Shown one piece after another: positions 1 through 9,421 of a stretch of 64,000 nucleotides of DNA. A program made the translations under genes and the position numbers. Position 1 is the first letter of the stretch. Each line of letters begins with the position of its first letter. The notes below the pieces were generated by a model. It saw nothing but the letters and a program-made list of their open reading frames with translations. It was not told the DNA's origin and made no database searches. The stretch is from positions 124,001 to 188,000 of the forward strand of contig CAWBCI010000060.1 in NCBI GenBank assembly GCA_963787195.1, given 5' to 3'. This DNA comes from CAWBCI01 sp963787195 (GTDB lineage: Bacteria > Bacteroidota > Bacteroidia > Bacteroidales > JAGOPY01).

Positions 1-1176
1 AGGCCTGAGGTTTGCATCGGGGATACCAGGTACTGAAATTGATACCGGATTATCAACCCCAATATAGAACACATTCATTTTGGTAGCAGCAACGGTCAGC
101 GAAGGAGGTGCAACCACGTATTCACCGGAGAAAGGATAAGGAACTTTCTCTCCATCGGGGGATAGCACTTCAATCACCCCTGCATATTTCTGAGGTCCTA
201 CAGCATTTGCCGGGAAGGAAAGTTTAACAATACCATCCTGTCCAGCCACTTTCTGAGCACGATCCTTATTACTCACTGTAATCTGATCAGCACCCTGAAG
301 GACATATACTTCCGGTGTTTGTTTGGTATCAATAGCTGTCACAAGAACCTCTGCTTCATATTTATCACCCTGTAAAACATAGTTAGTAGTCGGAATTACC
401 TTAGCTTCAATTCTATCAAATTTAAAGTCTGAAACAGTAATTTCACTGTATAATTCCGATACCACATCAAACTCCGTAGTCTGGACTTCAGCAATAATTT
501 TATTCAGGATTGTAACGGTGGCTGCCAGAATCGTACGGTAGAAATTATGCATTTCCCAGTTTTGCTTGGCGCCATCAGCATCGTGATAAGGGCCGGCGGT
601 ATTCAAACCGAACTTTATTCCTTTACGGAAATTAGTATCCACCAGGTTGATCATGGCAGCTTTATATGCTTCGATCTTTTCTTTGAGTACCTTTCCCTGT
701 CCTTTATTAATGAAATAATTTGTGGACTCGTCATATTTATCTTTTGAAGGCACTTGACTCATATCCAAAATGCGTACATCTACCAATTTTCTTGCATCAT
801 ACGGACTTGGTCTTTTCTCATCATAATAATACTTCTGATAAACTTCGGTTGTATCCATTCTTTCAGACTGAGCAACAACCTCCAACATATCATGTTCAAT
901 ATATGCTTTCAATTCATTTGATAGTCTTCTGGCCTCTTCTGCTCTTTCCCAATAACTCTCAACTTTTTTCGGTTTGAGTTGATATTGCTTTTCAAAATCA
1001 ACATAAAGGTCACCCAATTTTTTTTGAAAAACCTCAATCGTATTTTCCATACTTTGGTTTACGACCAGGAAGGCATCCAGCATTGATTTTGAAACGTTCA
1101 GAGCCAACAGGGCAGTTAAGACCAGATACATCATCGCAATCATTTTTTGACGCGGTGTCTCCTTATATCCTGCCAT
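1..1176 (-). CDS. gldM: T9SS / gliding protein GldM (PorM), 3' end cut by window
   Basis: GldM/PorM is an inner-membrane-anchored periplasmic protein that, with GldL, forms the proton-driven motor of the type IX secretion system. The reading frame starts at the ATG at 1174-1176 (MAGYKETPRQKMIAMMYLV) and stays open to base 1, so 392 codons are present and the C-terminal domains are missing. A single N-terminal transmembrane helix (about residues 13-33, LVLTALLALNVS) and the SMLDAFLVVN stretch after it are typical of the family. It lies 44 bp after gldL in the usual gldK-gldL-gldM order; gldN would be expected beyond the window edge. It was absent from simple ORF listings because it has no stop inside the window. 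Identification is secure. Confidence 0.95.
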   Translation of the reverse strand, partial: MAGYKETPRQKMIAMMYLVLTALLALNVSKSMLDAFLVVNQSMENTIEVFQKKLGDLYVDFEKQYQLKPKKVESYWERAEEARRLSNELKAYIEHDMLEVVAQSERMDTTEVYQKYYYDEKRPSPYDARKLVDVRILDMSQVPSKDKYDESTNYFINKGQGKVLKEKIEAYKAAMINLVDTNFRKGIKFGLNTAGPYHDADGAKQNWEMHNFYRTILAATVTILNKIIAEVQTTEFDVVSELYSEITVSDFKFDRIEAKVIPTTNYVLQGDKYEAEVLVTAIDTKQTPEVYVLQGADQITVSNKDRAQKVAGQDGIVKLSFPANAVGPQKYAGVIEVLSPDGEKVPYPFSGEYVVAPPSLTVAATKMNVFYIGVDNPVSISVPGIPDANLRP

Positions 1177-1220
1177 TTTTCTTTAATTTAATTTAGTTAA
1201 TATAGGACTGTTTTTGCCAG

Positions 1221-2243
1221 CTATTTGGCTCTGATGTTCATAGCAGAAAGCATTCCGCCATAAATTTCATTAAGTGCAGTGATACGCTGGGTTAGAAGAT
1301 TCATCTGTTCCCGGTAAGTTCCCATCATATCAGAGGATTCTTTTAAGTTCTTGAGCATTTCAGCCATGGTAGCATTCACTTTGGATGAAGCATTAATTTG
1401 CTCATTACTGCTTTGCATCTGCAATTCATAGACCGAATTCAGTGCAGAGAGATTATTTGCAATTTTTTGCAGCTGATCATTATATGACTTCCCGTCAACA
1501 GCGCTAAAGTCGAGCATTTTTGCTGATTTGGAAAGCGTTTCGGCCGACAGAGTATATTGTTGAGCAAGACTGTTAGCCGATTGCATAGCAGTTTTCAGAC
1601 TGCTAGTAAATTCCTTGGTGGCGTTTACATCGCTTTTCATGGTCTCAGAAGCTTCCTTATAAGAAGTCGACAATGAGACAGCGCTATCGGCTGCTGATTT
1701 AAGACTGGTAACATATTGAGAAGAAGCATTTGCGTCCTTCTGAAGGGTTTCAGAAGTGAGAGTATAGGATTTGCTAAGTGTTTCCACTGATTTGGAAGCA
1801 TTCTTCACATTTGCTACAAATTCATTATTAGCAGAAGCAGCATTGGATAAATCCGACATTTTGGAAGTAGTGTCGGATAGCTTTGTAAATCCTTCCCCTA
1901 ATCGCTGTATCAATTGCTGATCAATATTTGCTTTTTTCAGCATATCATCCAGTTCATCCACTGGTTTCTTTTTAGTTTTAGACTGAGAGGAATCGCCATG
2001 ATACAGGCCGGCCAACTCAGGGTAGACCATGCTCCAGTCAGGTTCGACAAAAGGAGGTTCAAATGCAGAGAAAAAGAAGATAATAGCCTCGGTTCCCAGA
2101 CCAGCAATTAGCATTTCATTTGCACCTGGGTAGTGGTTGATTTTGAACAACGCACCCAAAATAACAACAGAAGCTCCCCATCCGTACAATTTGGCCATGA
2201 AGTTTCTGAATCCACGTCTCCGAACAAAAGTGTTTAGACCCAT
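1221..2243 (-). CDS. gldL: T9SS motor protein GldL (PorL), long form with coiled-coil repeats
   Basis: GldL is the inner-membrane stator-like partner of GldM and couples proton motive force to T9SS transport. Two N-terminal membrane segments (about residues 20-35 and 45-63) flank the conserved KINHYPGANEMLIAGLGTEA region, which holds the family's charged membrane residue (Glu near 52). The protein is 340 residues, longer than the roughly 215-residue flavobacterial form and closer to Porphyromonas PorL. The extra length is a Ser/Thr/Ala-rich helical tail with three near-identical units at about residues 142-176, 177-211 and 212-245, each 34-35 residues. It sits between gldK and gldM in one minus-strand operon. 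Confidence 0.95.
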   Translation of the reverse strand: MGLNTFVRRRGFRNFMAKLYGWGASVVILGALFKINHYPGANEMLIAGLGTEAIIFFFSAFEPPFVEPDWSMVYPELAGLYHGDSSQSKTKKKPVDELDDMLKKANIDQQLIQRLGEGFTKLSDTTSKMSDLSNAASANNEFVANVKNASKSVETLSKSYTLTSETLQKDANASSQYVTSLKSAADSAVSLSTSYKEASETMKSDVNATKEFTSSLKTAMQSANSLAQQYTLSAETLSKSAKMLDFSAVDGKSYNDQLQKIANNLSALNSVYELQMQSSNEQINASSKVNATMAEMLKNLKESSDMMGTYREQMNLLTQRITALNEIYGGMLSAMNIRAK

Positions 2244-2320
2244 TTTTTTAGTTTATTACTCGTTAATAAAAATTCTTTTTAAAACGTCTGGTTGTTTGGT
2301 ATTAATATAATTGCGCAAAA

Positions 2321-3700
2321 TTAGTTGTAAACCCTCGAAGCACGTGAAGGATTATCGTCCTTGTTTCTTCCCAGATAAGGCAAGATACAACGGAATCCGA
2401 TATAACATTTAGCGGTATCCTGATATTCGTAATCCCTGGTGGAAACCTGCATATAGAAGGCAATATCTTTCCATGAGCCACCACGTATAACTTTTCTTTT
2501 CATTGCGGGAGGATCGTCTTCCTTCGCTTCGTAGGTATAATTGGGGTTCATATCCCAGGTGAAGTTATAGGAGGAAGGATCATAAGCACTGGTAGTCCAC
2601 TCTGAAACATTCCCTGCCATATCATAGAGCCCGAAATCATTGGGAGGATAATGGGCTACGATAACGGTACGAAGGCCTCCGTCATCAATATAATCTCCGC
2701 GCAGGGGTTTGAAATTTGCAAGGAAACAACCTTTTTCATTCCGTGTGTAAGGTCCGCCCCATGGGTATGGATTATTGTTATATCCTCCACGTGCTGCCCA
2801 TTCCCATTCTGTTTCAGTCGGTAACCTGAAATCAACGATTCCGGGTTCGCCTTTTTTACTTGTCAAATATGAGTTCATCAATTCAGTACGCCATACACAG
2901 AATGCTCTGGCCTGTTTCCAGTTTACCCCGACAACCGGGTAAAAATTATAGGCCGGGTGCCAGAAATAAGCTTTAGTCATAGGATCATTGAAAGAGTATG
3001 AATAATCATGTATCCAGCTAAGGGTATCAGGGTAGATATTGATAACTTCTTTTCTAACATAAACCGAACGATCCCTCAAACCCTGGGGACGATTCATAAA
3101 TGCACCGTTCTCCGGGTTGGCTTCCTCGGAGAAATCTTTCCGGGCAGCTGCCTGGAAGTCTATCCAATAATATTCATAGAAAAGTTTTCGGGCATCTATT
3201 TCTTTTTTCCGGAAATATCTTTCATGTTCAGGGACATACATATCTTCTAAGGCATCCCTGATGTCTTGTTCATCACTATTCCAATCTACTTCCGGTTTCC
3301 AGTTAAGCAAGGGAGGATCATAGACCTCTCCTGTCTTGGCATTCTCTGAGATGAGATATTCATCCGGACGAACATCCCCAAGCAGCCTCCTGGCGATAGA
3401 ATCCCTTACCCAATTAACAAACTGACGGTATTCATCATTGGTAATCTCAGTTTCATCCATATAGAAAGCCGAAACAGATACTGTTTTGGGTTGTTCTACG
3501 AATGAATTTGCAATATCCTGATCACCAACACCCATGGTAAAACTACCCTGGGGTACGAATACCATTCCATATGGATCTGGCTGGTAAAAAGGCCGGGTCT
3601 TCCGGCTGACACCAACCAGTTCACCATTGCCGGAGTTACTGCAACTGCTTAAAATTAAAGCAGAAACAAATACCGGCATAATGAACGACAACTTTTTCAT
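2321..3700 (-). CDS. gldK: T9SS ring lipoprotein GldK (PorK), FGE-sulfatase fold
   Basis: GldK/PorK is an outer-membrane lipoprotein that forms the periplasmic ring of the T9SS with GldN/PorN. The N-terminus has a short signal peptide and lipobox (ILSSCSNSG, Cys near residue 20). The rest resembles the formylglycine-generating-enzyme/sulfatase-modifying fold: MVFVPQGSFTMGVGDQD near 46-62, AFYMDETEITNDEYRQFV near 77-94, RLPTETEWEWAARGG near 292, and GLYDMAGNVSEW and RKVIRGGSW near the end. In this family the fold is structural rather than enzymatic. The length (459) is normal. It lies between porP (105-bp gap) and gldL (77-bp gap). Confidence 0.95.
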   Translation of the reverse strand: MKKLSFIMPVFVSALILSSCSNSGNGELVGVSRKTRPFYQPDPYGMVFVPQGSFTMGVGDQDIANSFVEQPKTVSVSAFYMDETEITNDEYRQFVNWVRDSIARRLLGDVRPDEYLISENAKTGEVYDPPLLNWKPEVDWNSDEQDIRDALEDMYVPEHERYFRKKEIDARKLFYEYYWIDFQAAARKDFSEEANPENGAFMNRPQGLRDRSVYVRKEVINIYPDTLSWIHDYSYSFNDPMTKAYFWHPAYNFYPVVGVNWKQARAFCVWRTELMNSYLTSKKGEPGIVDFRLPTETEWEWAARGGYNNNPYPWGGPYTRNEKGCFLANFKPLRGDYIDDGGLRTVIVAHYPPNDFGLYDMAGNVSEWTTSAYDPSSYNFTWDMNPNYTYEAKEDDPPAMKRKVIRGGSWKDIAFYMQVSTRDYEYQDTAKCYIGFRCILPYLGRNKDDNPSRASRVYN

Positions 3701-3805
3701 AAAGATTTGTTTTTAGCCAAAGTATAACGAGAGCATCTATAAATTATTTTAAAAAGTTCCCAAAATTAAAAAATAAACGAAACATCAAGCAAAAAAAATC
3801 AAAGA

Positions 3806-4765
3806 TTACAAGAATCTTGTGTTCTTATAACTTTTGCGTCCTTTTTCAAGATTCAGCTTGAAACAATAGTTGAGCATGATTTCGTGAGCCCCCCCTCCAA
3901 AAGGCAATCTAAACTTGGAAGTATTCACATCATAGGAGTAACCGATCCGGAAATCCTTATATTTCACACCCAAAATCAACTCAACTGCATCATGACTCAT
4001 AAATCTATATCCGATTCCACCCCAAAAGGTATCTTTATATTTTAAAAGAGCTGCAAGATTTAACTGAATAGCCGTTACATCCGACTCCAGTAAAATAGAT
4101 GGATCAAACTCAAAATCAGGGTTATTGCGAAAAATTAGTTCATATCCTGCATCCAAATAAAAAGTCCGGTCAAGATTCAGCTTAGTATTTTCAATTAAGG
4201 ATTTTCCTTTGGTGTTAAGAAGGTGCTGCCCTGAAATGCCAATATGATAACTCCCAGGAATACCATAATACAGCCCCAGAGAAAAATCAATCAGCATATC
4301 ACTTTCATTTGACGTTAACAAAGCAGGATCCGGCTCAACCGGATGGAGTTTGGAAAAATCAAGTGATTTATTATTGAATTCAATTTGCGCTCCAATTCCC
4401 AGTTTTCCGAATCCAACATTTTTTTGATAGGCATAGCCAACTTTTACAAGAATATTCTTAAAGTAACCAATTTTATCCTGCAATACCATGGCACTCAAAC
4501 CTCCCCTTAATACGCGGACTGGAGAATTTATCGATATAAAATAAGTCTCAGGAGATATCTTAACACCACTTTCATCTTTTATATCCCATTGGCTCCGGTA
4601 AGCCGCTACGGCACAGATCGCATTTTCATGTCCTGCAAATCCCGGGTTGAAAGTCATGGGATAGAACATGTTTTGGGTGAACTGGGCATCCTGCTGGGCT
4701 AGTGCCGGAAACGTGATGAACAGAAAGACAATTATATTAAATAAAGATGGCTTCGTAAGTTTCAT
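3806..4765 (-). CDS. porP: PorP/SprF family T9SS outer-membrane protein
   Basis: Members of the PorP/SprF family are outer-membrane beta-barrels that assist T9SS secretion or bind the PorK/N ring at the outer membrane. A signal peptide (IIVFLFITFPALAQQ, cleavage near residue 23) leads into the family signature DAQFTQNMFYPMTFNPGFAG. The remainder is alternating amphipathic strands ending in IMLNYCFKL, compatible with a barrel. It is the first gene of the minus-strand porP-gldK-gldL-gldM series, the same order as porP-K-L-M-N in Porphyromonas. A near-consensus -7 box (TACTTTAG, one mismatch) lies upstream on the minus strand in the 223-bp gap shared with the divergent YitT gene. Confidence 0.9.
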   Translation of the reverse strand: MKLTKPSLFNIIVFLFITFPALAQQDAQFTQNMFYPMTFNPGFAGHENAICAVAAYRSQWDIKDESGVKISPETYFISINSPVRVLRGGLSAMVLQDKIGYFKNILVKVGYAYQKNVGFGKLGIGAQIEFNNKSLDFSKLHPVEPDPALLTSNESDMLIDFSLGLYYGIPGSYHIGISGQHLLNTKGKSLIENTKLNLDRTFYLDAGYELIFRNNPDFEFDPSILLESDVTAIQLNLAALLKYKDTFWGGIGYRFMSHDAVELILGVKYKDFRIGYSYDVNTSKFRLPFGGGAHEIMLNYCFKLNLEKGRKSYKNTRFL

Positions 4766-4942
4766 CCAAGAGATAGATTAGCGCCTGATTTCTATATTTA
4801 AAAGATTTGCTAAAGTAATAATTTTATAGCACATCAACTTATAACGGCAAATATTTTAAGATATTTTCAAACCCAGGAAAATCAAATTAAATTCCTTACT
4901 AAACTAAATATATCTTTCCTTCCTAAATATTATAAAAGGCTT

Positions 4943-4950
4943 TATCTTTG
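4943..4950 (+). promoter_or_regulatory. Bacteroidota -7 box upstream of the YitT-type gene
   Basis: TATCTTTG matches the Bacteroidota consensus TAnnTTTG and lies 38 bases before the ATG at 4989. No convincing -33 TTG was placed. Confidence 0.5.
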
Positions 4951-4988
4951 CAAACTTTTTCAGATTTTCGACTTTAATTACTGAATAT

Positions 4989-5885
4989 ATGACACTTATT
5001 ACCAAAGAAAAGCTTTTTTCAAAACGTTGGTTCCTGGCCTATGGCCTGATAGCCCTGGGTGCTTTTATTATGGCATCCGGTTTCGTGCTTTTTATAACCC
5101 CCTATAAAATAGTACCTGGAGGAGTCTATGGGATATCCATTGTATTACATTGGATGTTTGGCTTTCCTGTTGGTCTGACTGCGCTTTGTTTCGATATTCC
5201 CATCGCAATTATAGGTACCCGTGTATTGGGTCCCAGGTTCGGGATGAAAACAGTCACAGGATTTGTGCTGACAGCAGTATTCGTCGACTCCCTTACATAT
5301 ATCTATGGAGAACTGCCTCTGGTACACGATAATGCTCTGCTCTCCTCAATATATGGCGGGGTACTCCTTGGAGTAGGCCTGGGACTGATCTTCAGGGCCA
5401 GGGCAACCTCGGGCGGATCGGATACCATTGCCATGATGATCTCTAAATTCACTCACCTGCCTATCGGGCAGCTTATTATAGGCGTTGATTCAAGCATCGT
5501 ACTGGTAGGTCTTTTCACTTTCCATGACTGGAATATCCCCCTCTATTCACTCATTACCATCTTTATCACAGGACAGGTGGTAGACGTTGTATTACAAGGT
5601 ATAAGTTATAACAAGAGTTTGTTTATTATTTCCGACAAACACAAGGAGATCCGGGATAAAATTATCAATGACCTGAACCGCGGAGGTACCTATATCAAGG
5701 GGCAGGGGATGTTCGGAGGAGAGGAAAAATCCATCATATTTACCAATGTGAACCGCCGGGAACTTTCCATATTGCAGGAATATGTTCACCAGATTGATCC
5801 AAAAGCATTTCTCACCGTATTCAACGCCAATGAAATACTGGGTGAGGGTTTCCGCTCATTGAAAGAGAAAATCGACTCGGATTGA
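4989..5885 (+). CDS. YitT family membrane protein with DUF2179 domain
   Basis: Inner-membrane protein of the YitT family, whose transported substrate is not firmly known. Five to six hydrophobic segments fill residues about 15-195 (for example LIALGAFIMASGFVLFI and GGVLLGVGLGLIFRARATSGGSD), including the GGVYGISIVL and RARATSGGSDTIA motifs typical of the family. The C-terminal 80 residues (GISYNKSLFIISDKHKEI to the end) form the soluble DUF2179 domain. Length 298 is normal. It is divergent from porP and ends 11 bp before the convergent rseP stop. Confidence 0.9.
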   Translation: MTLITKEKLFSKRWFLAYGLIALGAFIMASGFVLFITPYKIVPGGVYGISIVLHWMFGFPVGLTALCFDIPIAIIGTRVLGPRFGMKTVTGFVLTAVFVDSLTYIYGELPLVHDNALLSSIYGGVLLGVGLGLIFRARATSGGSDTIAMMISKFTHLPIGQLIIGVDSSIVLVGLFTFHDWNIPLYSLITIFITGQVVDVVLQGISYNKSLFIISDKHKEIRDKIINDLNRGGTYIKGQGMFGGEEKSIIFTNVNRRELSILQEYVHQIDPKAFLTVFNANEILGEGFRSLKEKIDSD

Positions 5886-5896
5886 GTCAGGATTTC

Positions 5897-7222
5897 TTAT
5901 TTTTTGAAAAGTTTTACGATATCATTGCCATTGGCAAAGATCAGCAGGGCAAAAAGCAGGATCATACCAGCTATTTGGGCATATTCCATGAATTTATCAC
6001 TGGGTTTGCGTCCTGTCACGATCTCATATACCAGGAACATAACATGCCCCCCGTCAAGGGCTGGTATTGGCAGAAGATTCAGGATAGCAAGCATGATCGA
6101 TAGAAATGCAGTCAGCCGCCAGAAGGCATACCAGTCCCAGGTTGAAGGAAAGATATTCCCAATGGTGATGAAACCACCCACTGATTCATATGCTTTAACC
6201 TGTGGTGAAAAGAGCAGTCTGAGCTGTTTAAGGTAGGAACCTATACCATCATAAGTTTTTACGAAACCCGCCGGGATAGCCTGGAGCAAAGTATAATCCC
6301 TCTCTTTCAGCTTGAAATATTGGCTGGAATTGGTGGATATTCCTACCATGCCTTTATCATTTACAGGAATGGTATATGCCAAAGTATCCTCGTCCCGGAG
6401 TATCATAGCATGGATATCTTTACCCTTATTAGCGTTCACTATATTAGAAAACTGATCAAAATATCTGGTCGGATGGCCATCAACGCTGATAATCTTATCA
6501 CCTTTTTCAAGGCCGGCTTTTTCGGCTGCTGAATTAGAGGAAAAGCCGTCCACTTCAAAGGGAAAGCGGGGAGAAATAAGATAGGGATTTTTGGATTTCA
6601 CCAGTTTGGCCAGAATTCCTTCCGGTATTTCAACATTCATTTTCTTTCCGTCTCTTTCAACCTGTATGCTTTTAGCTTCATCCAGGATGATAGTGATCGG
6701 AATTTTACTGAAGTCAGCAACGTATTGGTCGTCAATGGATAAGATTTTATCTCCGTCACGCAGGCCCATTTCCTGTGCCAGGGAATCTGCCACTATACCA
6801 TATTTATTGACCTCGGAGGTAGGTAAATATTGTTCACCCCAAACAAAGAGTATCCCGATATAGATAGCGAAGGCCAGGAGCACATTGACCGTGACACCCG
6901 CTACCATAATGATTAGCCGCTGCCAGGCTGGTTTAGACCTGAATTCCCAGGGTTCCGGAGGAAGCTTCATCTGTTCCTTGTCCATCGACTCATCAATCAT
7001 TCCTGAAATTTTGACATAACCTCCCAGGGGGAGCCATCCCATTCCATATTCTGTTTCCCCGTATTTTATTTTAAAGATAGAAAACCAGGGATTAAAGAAG
7101 AGAAAGAATTTTTCCACCCGGGTTTTGAATATCTTGGCTGCCAAAAAGTGCCCGAATTCATGAAATATAACTAATATTGATAAACTCAGCAGGAGTTGTA
7201 AAATCTTGATCAAAATATCCAT
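5897..7222 (-). CDS. rseP: RIP metalloprotease RseP (site-2 protease)
   Basis: Intramembrane zinc protease that cleaves anti-sigma factors or remnant signal peptides in the inner membrane. The zinc motif HEFGH is at residues 21-25, the second active-site motif LDGGH near 389, and two PDZ-like domains lie between (about 125-205 and 210-290, the second with SAAEKAGLEKGDKIISVDG). The conserved GGYVKISGM segment follows the first helix. Length 441 is normal. It is 21 bp downstream of dxr on the same strand, the usual bacterial pairing of isoprenoid and envelope genes. Confidence 0.96.
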   Translation of the reverse strand: MDILIKILQLLLSLSILVIFHEFGHFLAAKIFKTRVEKFFLFFNPWFSIFKIKYGETEYGMGWLPLGGYVKISGMIDESMDKEQMKLPPEPWEFRSKPAWQRLIIMVAGVTVNVLLAFAIYIGILFVWGEQYLPTSEVNKYGIVADSLAQEMGLRDGDKILSIDDQYVADFSKIPITIILDEAKSIQVERDGKKMNVEIPEGILAKLVKSKNPYLISPRFPFEVDGFSSNSAAEKAGLEKGDKIISVDGHPTRYFDQFSNIVNANKGKDIHAMILRDEDTLAYTIPVNDKGMVGISTNSSQYFKLKERDYTLLQAIPAGFVKTYDGIGSYLKQLRLLFSPQVKAYESVGGFITIGNIFPSTWDWYAFWRLTAFLSIMLAILNLLPIPALDGGHVMFLVYEIVTGRKPSDKFMEYAQIAGMILLFALLIFANGNDIVKLFKK

Positions 7223-7243
7223 AAAGTCGACTTTAAATTAATC

Positions 7244-8404
7244 TTAGTATTTTCCGTAAATCAGATTTCGTGCCAGTAAACGGGTTTCCCTGTCAGTATT
7301 TTGATAATCGTCCAGGGAAGGTTCCGAAACTGAAGTCACTTTCTCAAGGCACTTTTCGATAATTCCGGGCATTTGCATAAATCCAAGGGAATTGACCAGG
7401 AAGGCACAAACTGCTTCTTCATTGGCCGCATTCAGCACACAGCAGGCATTCCCTCCCATTCCTATAGCCTCATATGCGAGTGCAAGATTACGAAATATTT
7501 TTGTATCAGGCGGTTCAAAAGTCAGGCTGGGATAATCTTTAAAACTAAACCTGGGAAATTTAGAAGGGAGTCTTTCCGGCCAGGAAAGGGCAAACTGTAT
7601 AGGTAAACGCATATCCGGCATTCCCAGTTGAGCTTTAATGGAGCCATCATGAAACTGGACCATGGAATGAATGATACTCTGAGGATGCACCACTACTTCT
7701 ATATTTTCAGCTTCTATACCGAAGAGCCATTTGGCTTCAATTACTTCCAGCCCCTTATTCATCATACTCGCCGAATCGATGGTAATCTTGGAACCCATCT
7801 CCCAGTTAGGATGTTTAAGGGCTTGTTCCCTGCCAACATTGGCGAGGAAATCAAGGGATTTATTCCGGAAGGGTCCGCCTGAAGCCGTTAGAATGATTTT
7901 TTCAACTGCATCGGGCGATTCACCGGCCAGGCATTGATAAATGGCGGAGTGTTCTGAATCGACCGGAATAATACTGCCACCAAATTCCTTCACCATTTTA
8001 TAAACCAGTTCCCCACCAACAACGAGTGACTCCTTATTTGCGAGGGCTATAGTTTTACCAGATTTCAAAGCCTGTATAGTAGGTAGAAAACCGGCATAGC
8101 CTACCAGGGCATTCAGTACTATATCGATAGTTTCCATTGCGGCAATCTGGGTAATGGCCTCGGCTCCGCAATATACTTTGATATCCAGGGGGTGTAAGGC
8201 CTCCAGAACCTGGTGATAATGTGTTTCATCAGCGATGACAACTACATTTGGCCTGAAAAGACCTGCCTGCGAAATCAGGAGTTCTGCCCGGTGCTTTGCT
8301 GTCAGCACCTCCACCTGGAAATGTTCCGGATTTTCGGAGATCACTTGCAGGGCCTGCTGACCAATCGAGCCGGTAGATCCGAGTATGGCAATATTCTTTT
8401 TCAA
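7244..8404 (-). CDS. dxr: 1-deoxy-D-xylulose-5-phosphate reductoisomerase
   Basis: Dxr converts 1-deoxy-D-xylulose 5-phosphate into 2-C-methyl-D-erythritol 4-phosphate with NADPH, the committing step of the MEP isoprenoid pathway, in the cytoplasm. The nucleotide-binding GSTGSIG motif is at residues 9-15. ANKESLVVGG, PVDSEHSAIYQCL (metal ligands) and KITIDSASMMNKGLE are all present. Length 386 is normal. It is co-directional with rseP and 41 bp downstream of the M23 peptidase gene. Confidence 0.97.
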   Translation of the reverse strand: MKKNIAILGSTGSIGQQALQVISENPEHFQVEVLTAKHRAELLISQAGLFRPNVVVIADETHYHQVLEALHPLDIKVYCGAEAITQIAAMETIDIVLNALVGYAGFLPTIQALKSGKTIALANKESLVVGGELVYKMVKEFGGSIIPVDSEHSAIYQCLAGESPDAVEKIILTASGGPFRNKSLDFLANVGREQALKHPNWEMGSKITIDSASMMNKGLEVIEAKWLFGIEAENIEVVVHPQSIIHSMVQFHDGSIKAQLGMPDMRLPIQFALSWPERLPSKFPRFSFKDYPSLTFEPPDTKIFRNLALAYEAIGMGGNACCVLNAANEEAVCAFLVNSLGFMQMPGIIEKCLEKVTSVSEPSLDDYQNTDRETRLLARNLIYGKY

Positions 8405-8445
8405 TTTTTAAGTAAATTTTCGAAAACAGAAACTAAGGGTTTGGT

Positions 8446-9327
8446 TTAAAAAGTCATAAATTCGGCAGGATCCACTGGGACCCCATTATACCAAAGTTCA
8501 AAATGTAAATGCGGACCTGTACTCAACTCGCCTGAGCCCCCAACCACGGCAATAGGGTCGCCTGCATGTACATAATCCCCTTGCTCTTTAAGCAAAGCCG
8601 AATTATGTTTGTATACCGATATCAGGTTATGGCTGTGCTGCAATGCAATGATATAGCCTGTTTCAAGTGTCCAGCCTGTGAGCACAACTACCCCGTCGAG
8701 TGTTGCCTTGATAGCTTCGCTCTTAACAGCAACAATATCCACTCCAAAATGTTTCTGAAGGGGATCGAATTTGCTGGTAATTACTCCCCTCAATGGCACC
8801 AGGAAAGAGAAGCTGGTGATGGAAGTCCGGCTGGGGGTCCTGCTTTCACTGCCTAAAGTATAAGGACTGACCTGCATCTGGCTTTCAATTTGCTCCCTGA
8901 GCAAGGAATCATCCTTTGATGGGGCAATAGTAATATCACTATAATTTACAAAAGTTTCAGCCGGTGCGGGAATACTGGATGAAGTATCATTTCCACTGAG
9001 TATATTCCGGATATTTTCAATATAAGCTGTTTTCTGCTTCAGATCCACACCAAGAGAATCGGTGAGTTCAGTCATTCTGTAAAGCTTCTTGTACAGGGAA
9101 ACATCGGTATAACCGGGAATGTATTCCCTCAAGGGAGTGAAGGCTATTAAAAGGGTTGTAACAGCAATTAAAAGTATAGTAAGGAAGCCGGTAAGGATAA
9201 ATACATTTAGCCGGGATAGCCTGAAGGATAATTTCTCCTCGTAGGTATCCGCGTTCAGTATAACCAATTTATACTTGTTCCGGAGCTTTTGGATCAGTCT
9301 GGTATTCTTTTTCTTCTTCGGGGTCAT
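8446..9327 (-). CDS. M23 family peptidase (LytM-type), membrane-anchored
   Basis: Predicted periplasmic zinc endopeptidase acting on peptidoglycan cross-links, or a regulator of such enzymes. From the ATG at 9325-9327 (MTPKKKKNTRLIQKLRNKY) a basic cytoplasmic stretch is followed by one transmembrane helix (about residues 46-68), a coiled or flexible linker, and a C-terminal M23 domain. The metal ligands are visible in KHFGVDIVA and GPHLHFELW. The upstream in-frame start at 9411 adds 28 Cys-rich residues that look unlike a real N-terminus. It is divergent from porW. Which peptide bond it cuts cannot be told. Confidence 0.88.
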   Translation of the reverse strand: MTPKKKKNTRLIQKLRNKYKLVILNADTYEEKLSFRLSRLNVFILTGFLTILLIAVTTLLIAFTPLREYIPGYTDVSLYKKLYRMTELTDSLGVDLKQKTAYIENIRNILSGNDTSSSIPAPAETFVNYSDITIAPSKDDSLLREQIESQMQVSPYTLGSESRTPSRTSITSFSFLVPLRGVITSKFDPLQKHFGVDIVAVKSEAIKATLDGVVVLTGWTLETGYIIALQHSHNLISVYKHNSALLKEQGDYVHAGDPIAVVGGSGELSTGPHLHFELWYNGVPVDPAEFMTF

Positions 9328-9383
9328 CCAGAAGTTTTTAGAGCTGCAAATATCGCAAATTTTTGGGGTGTGATAATATTTTT

Positions 9384-9391
9384 TACTTTTG
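9384..9391 (+). promoter_or_regulatory. Bacteroidota -7 box upstream of porW
   Basis: TACTTTTG is a perfect TAnnTTTG match on the plus strand, about 30 bases before the first possible porW start (9422) and about 155 before the start preferred from the signal peptide. Confidence 0.45.
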
Positions 9392-9421
9392 CAAACGTTC
9401 AAGCAGGTCATTTATATATGA

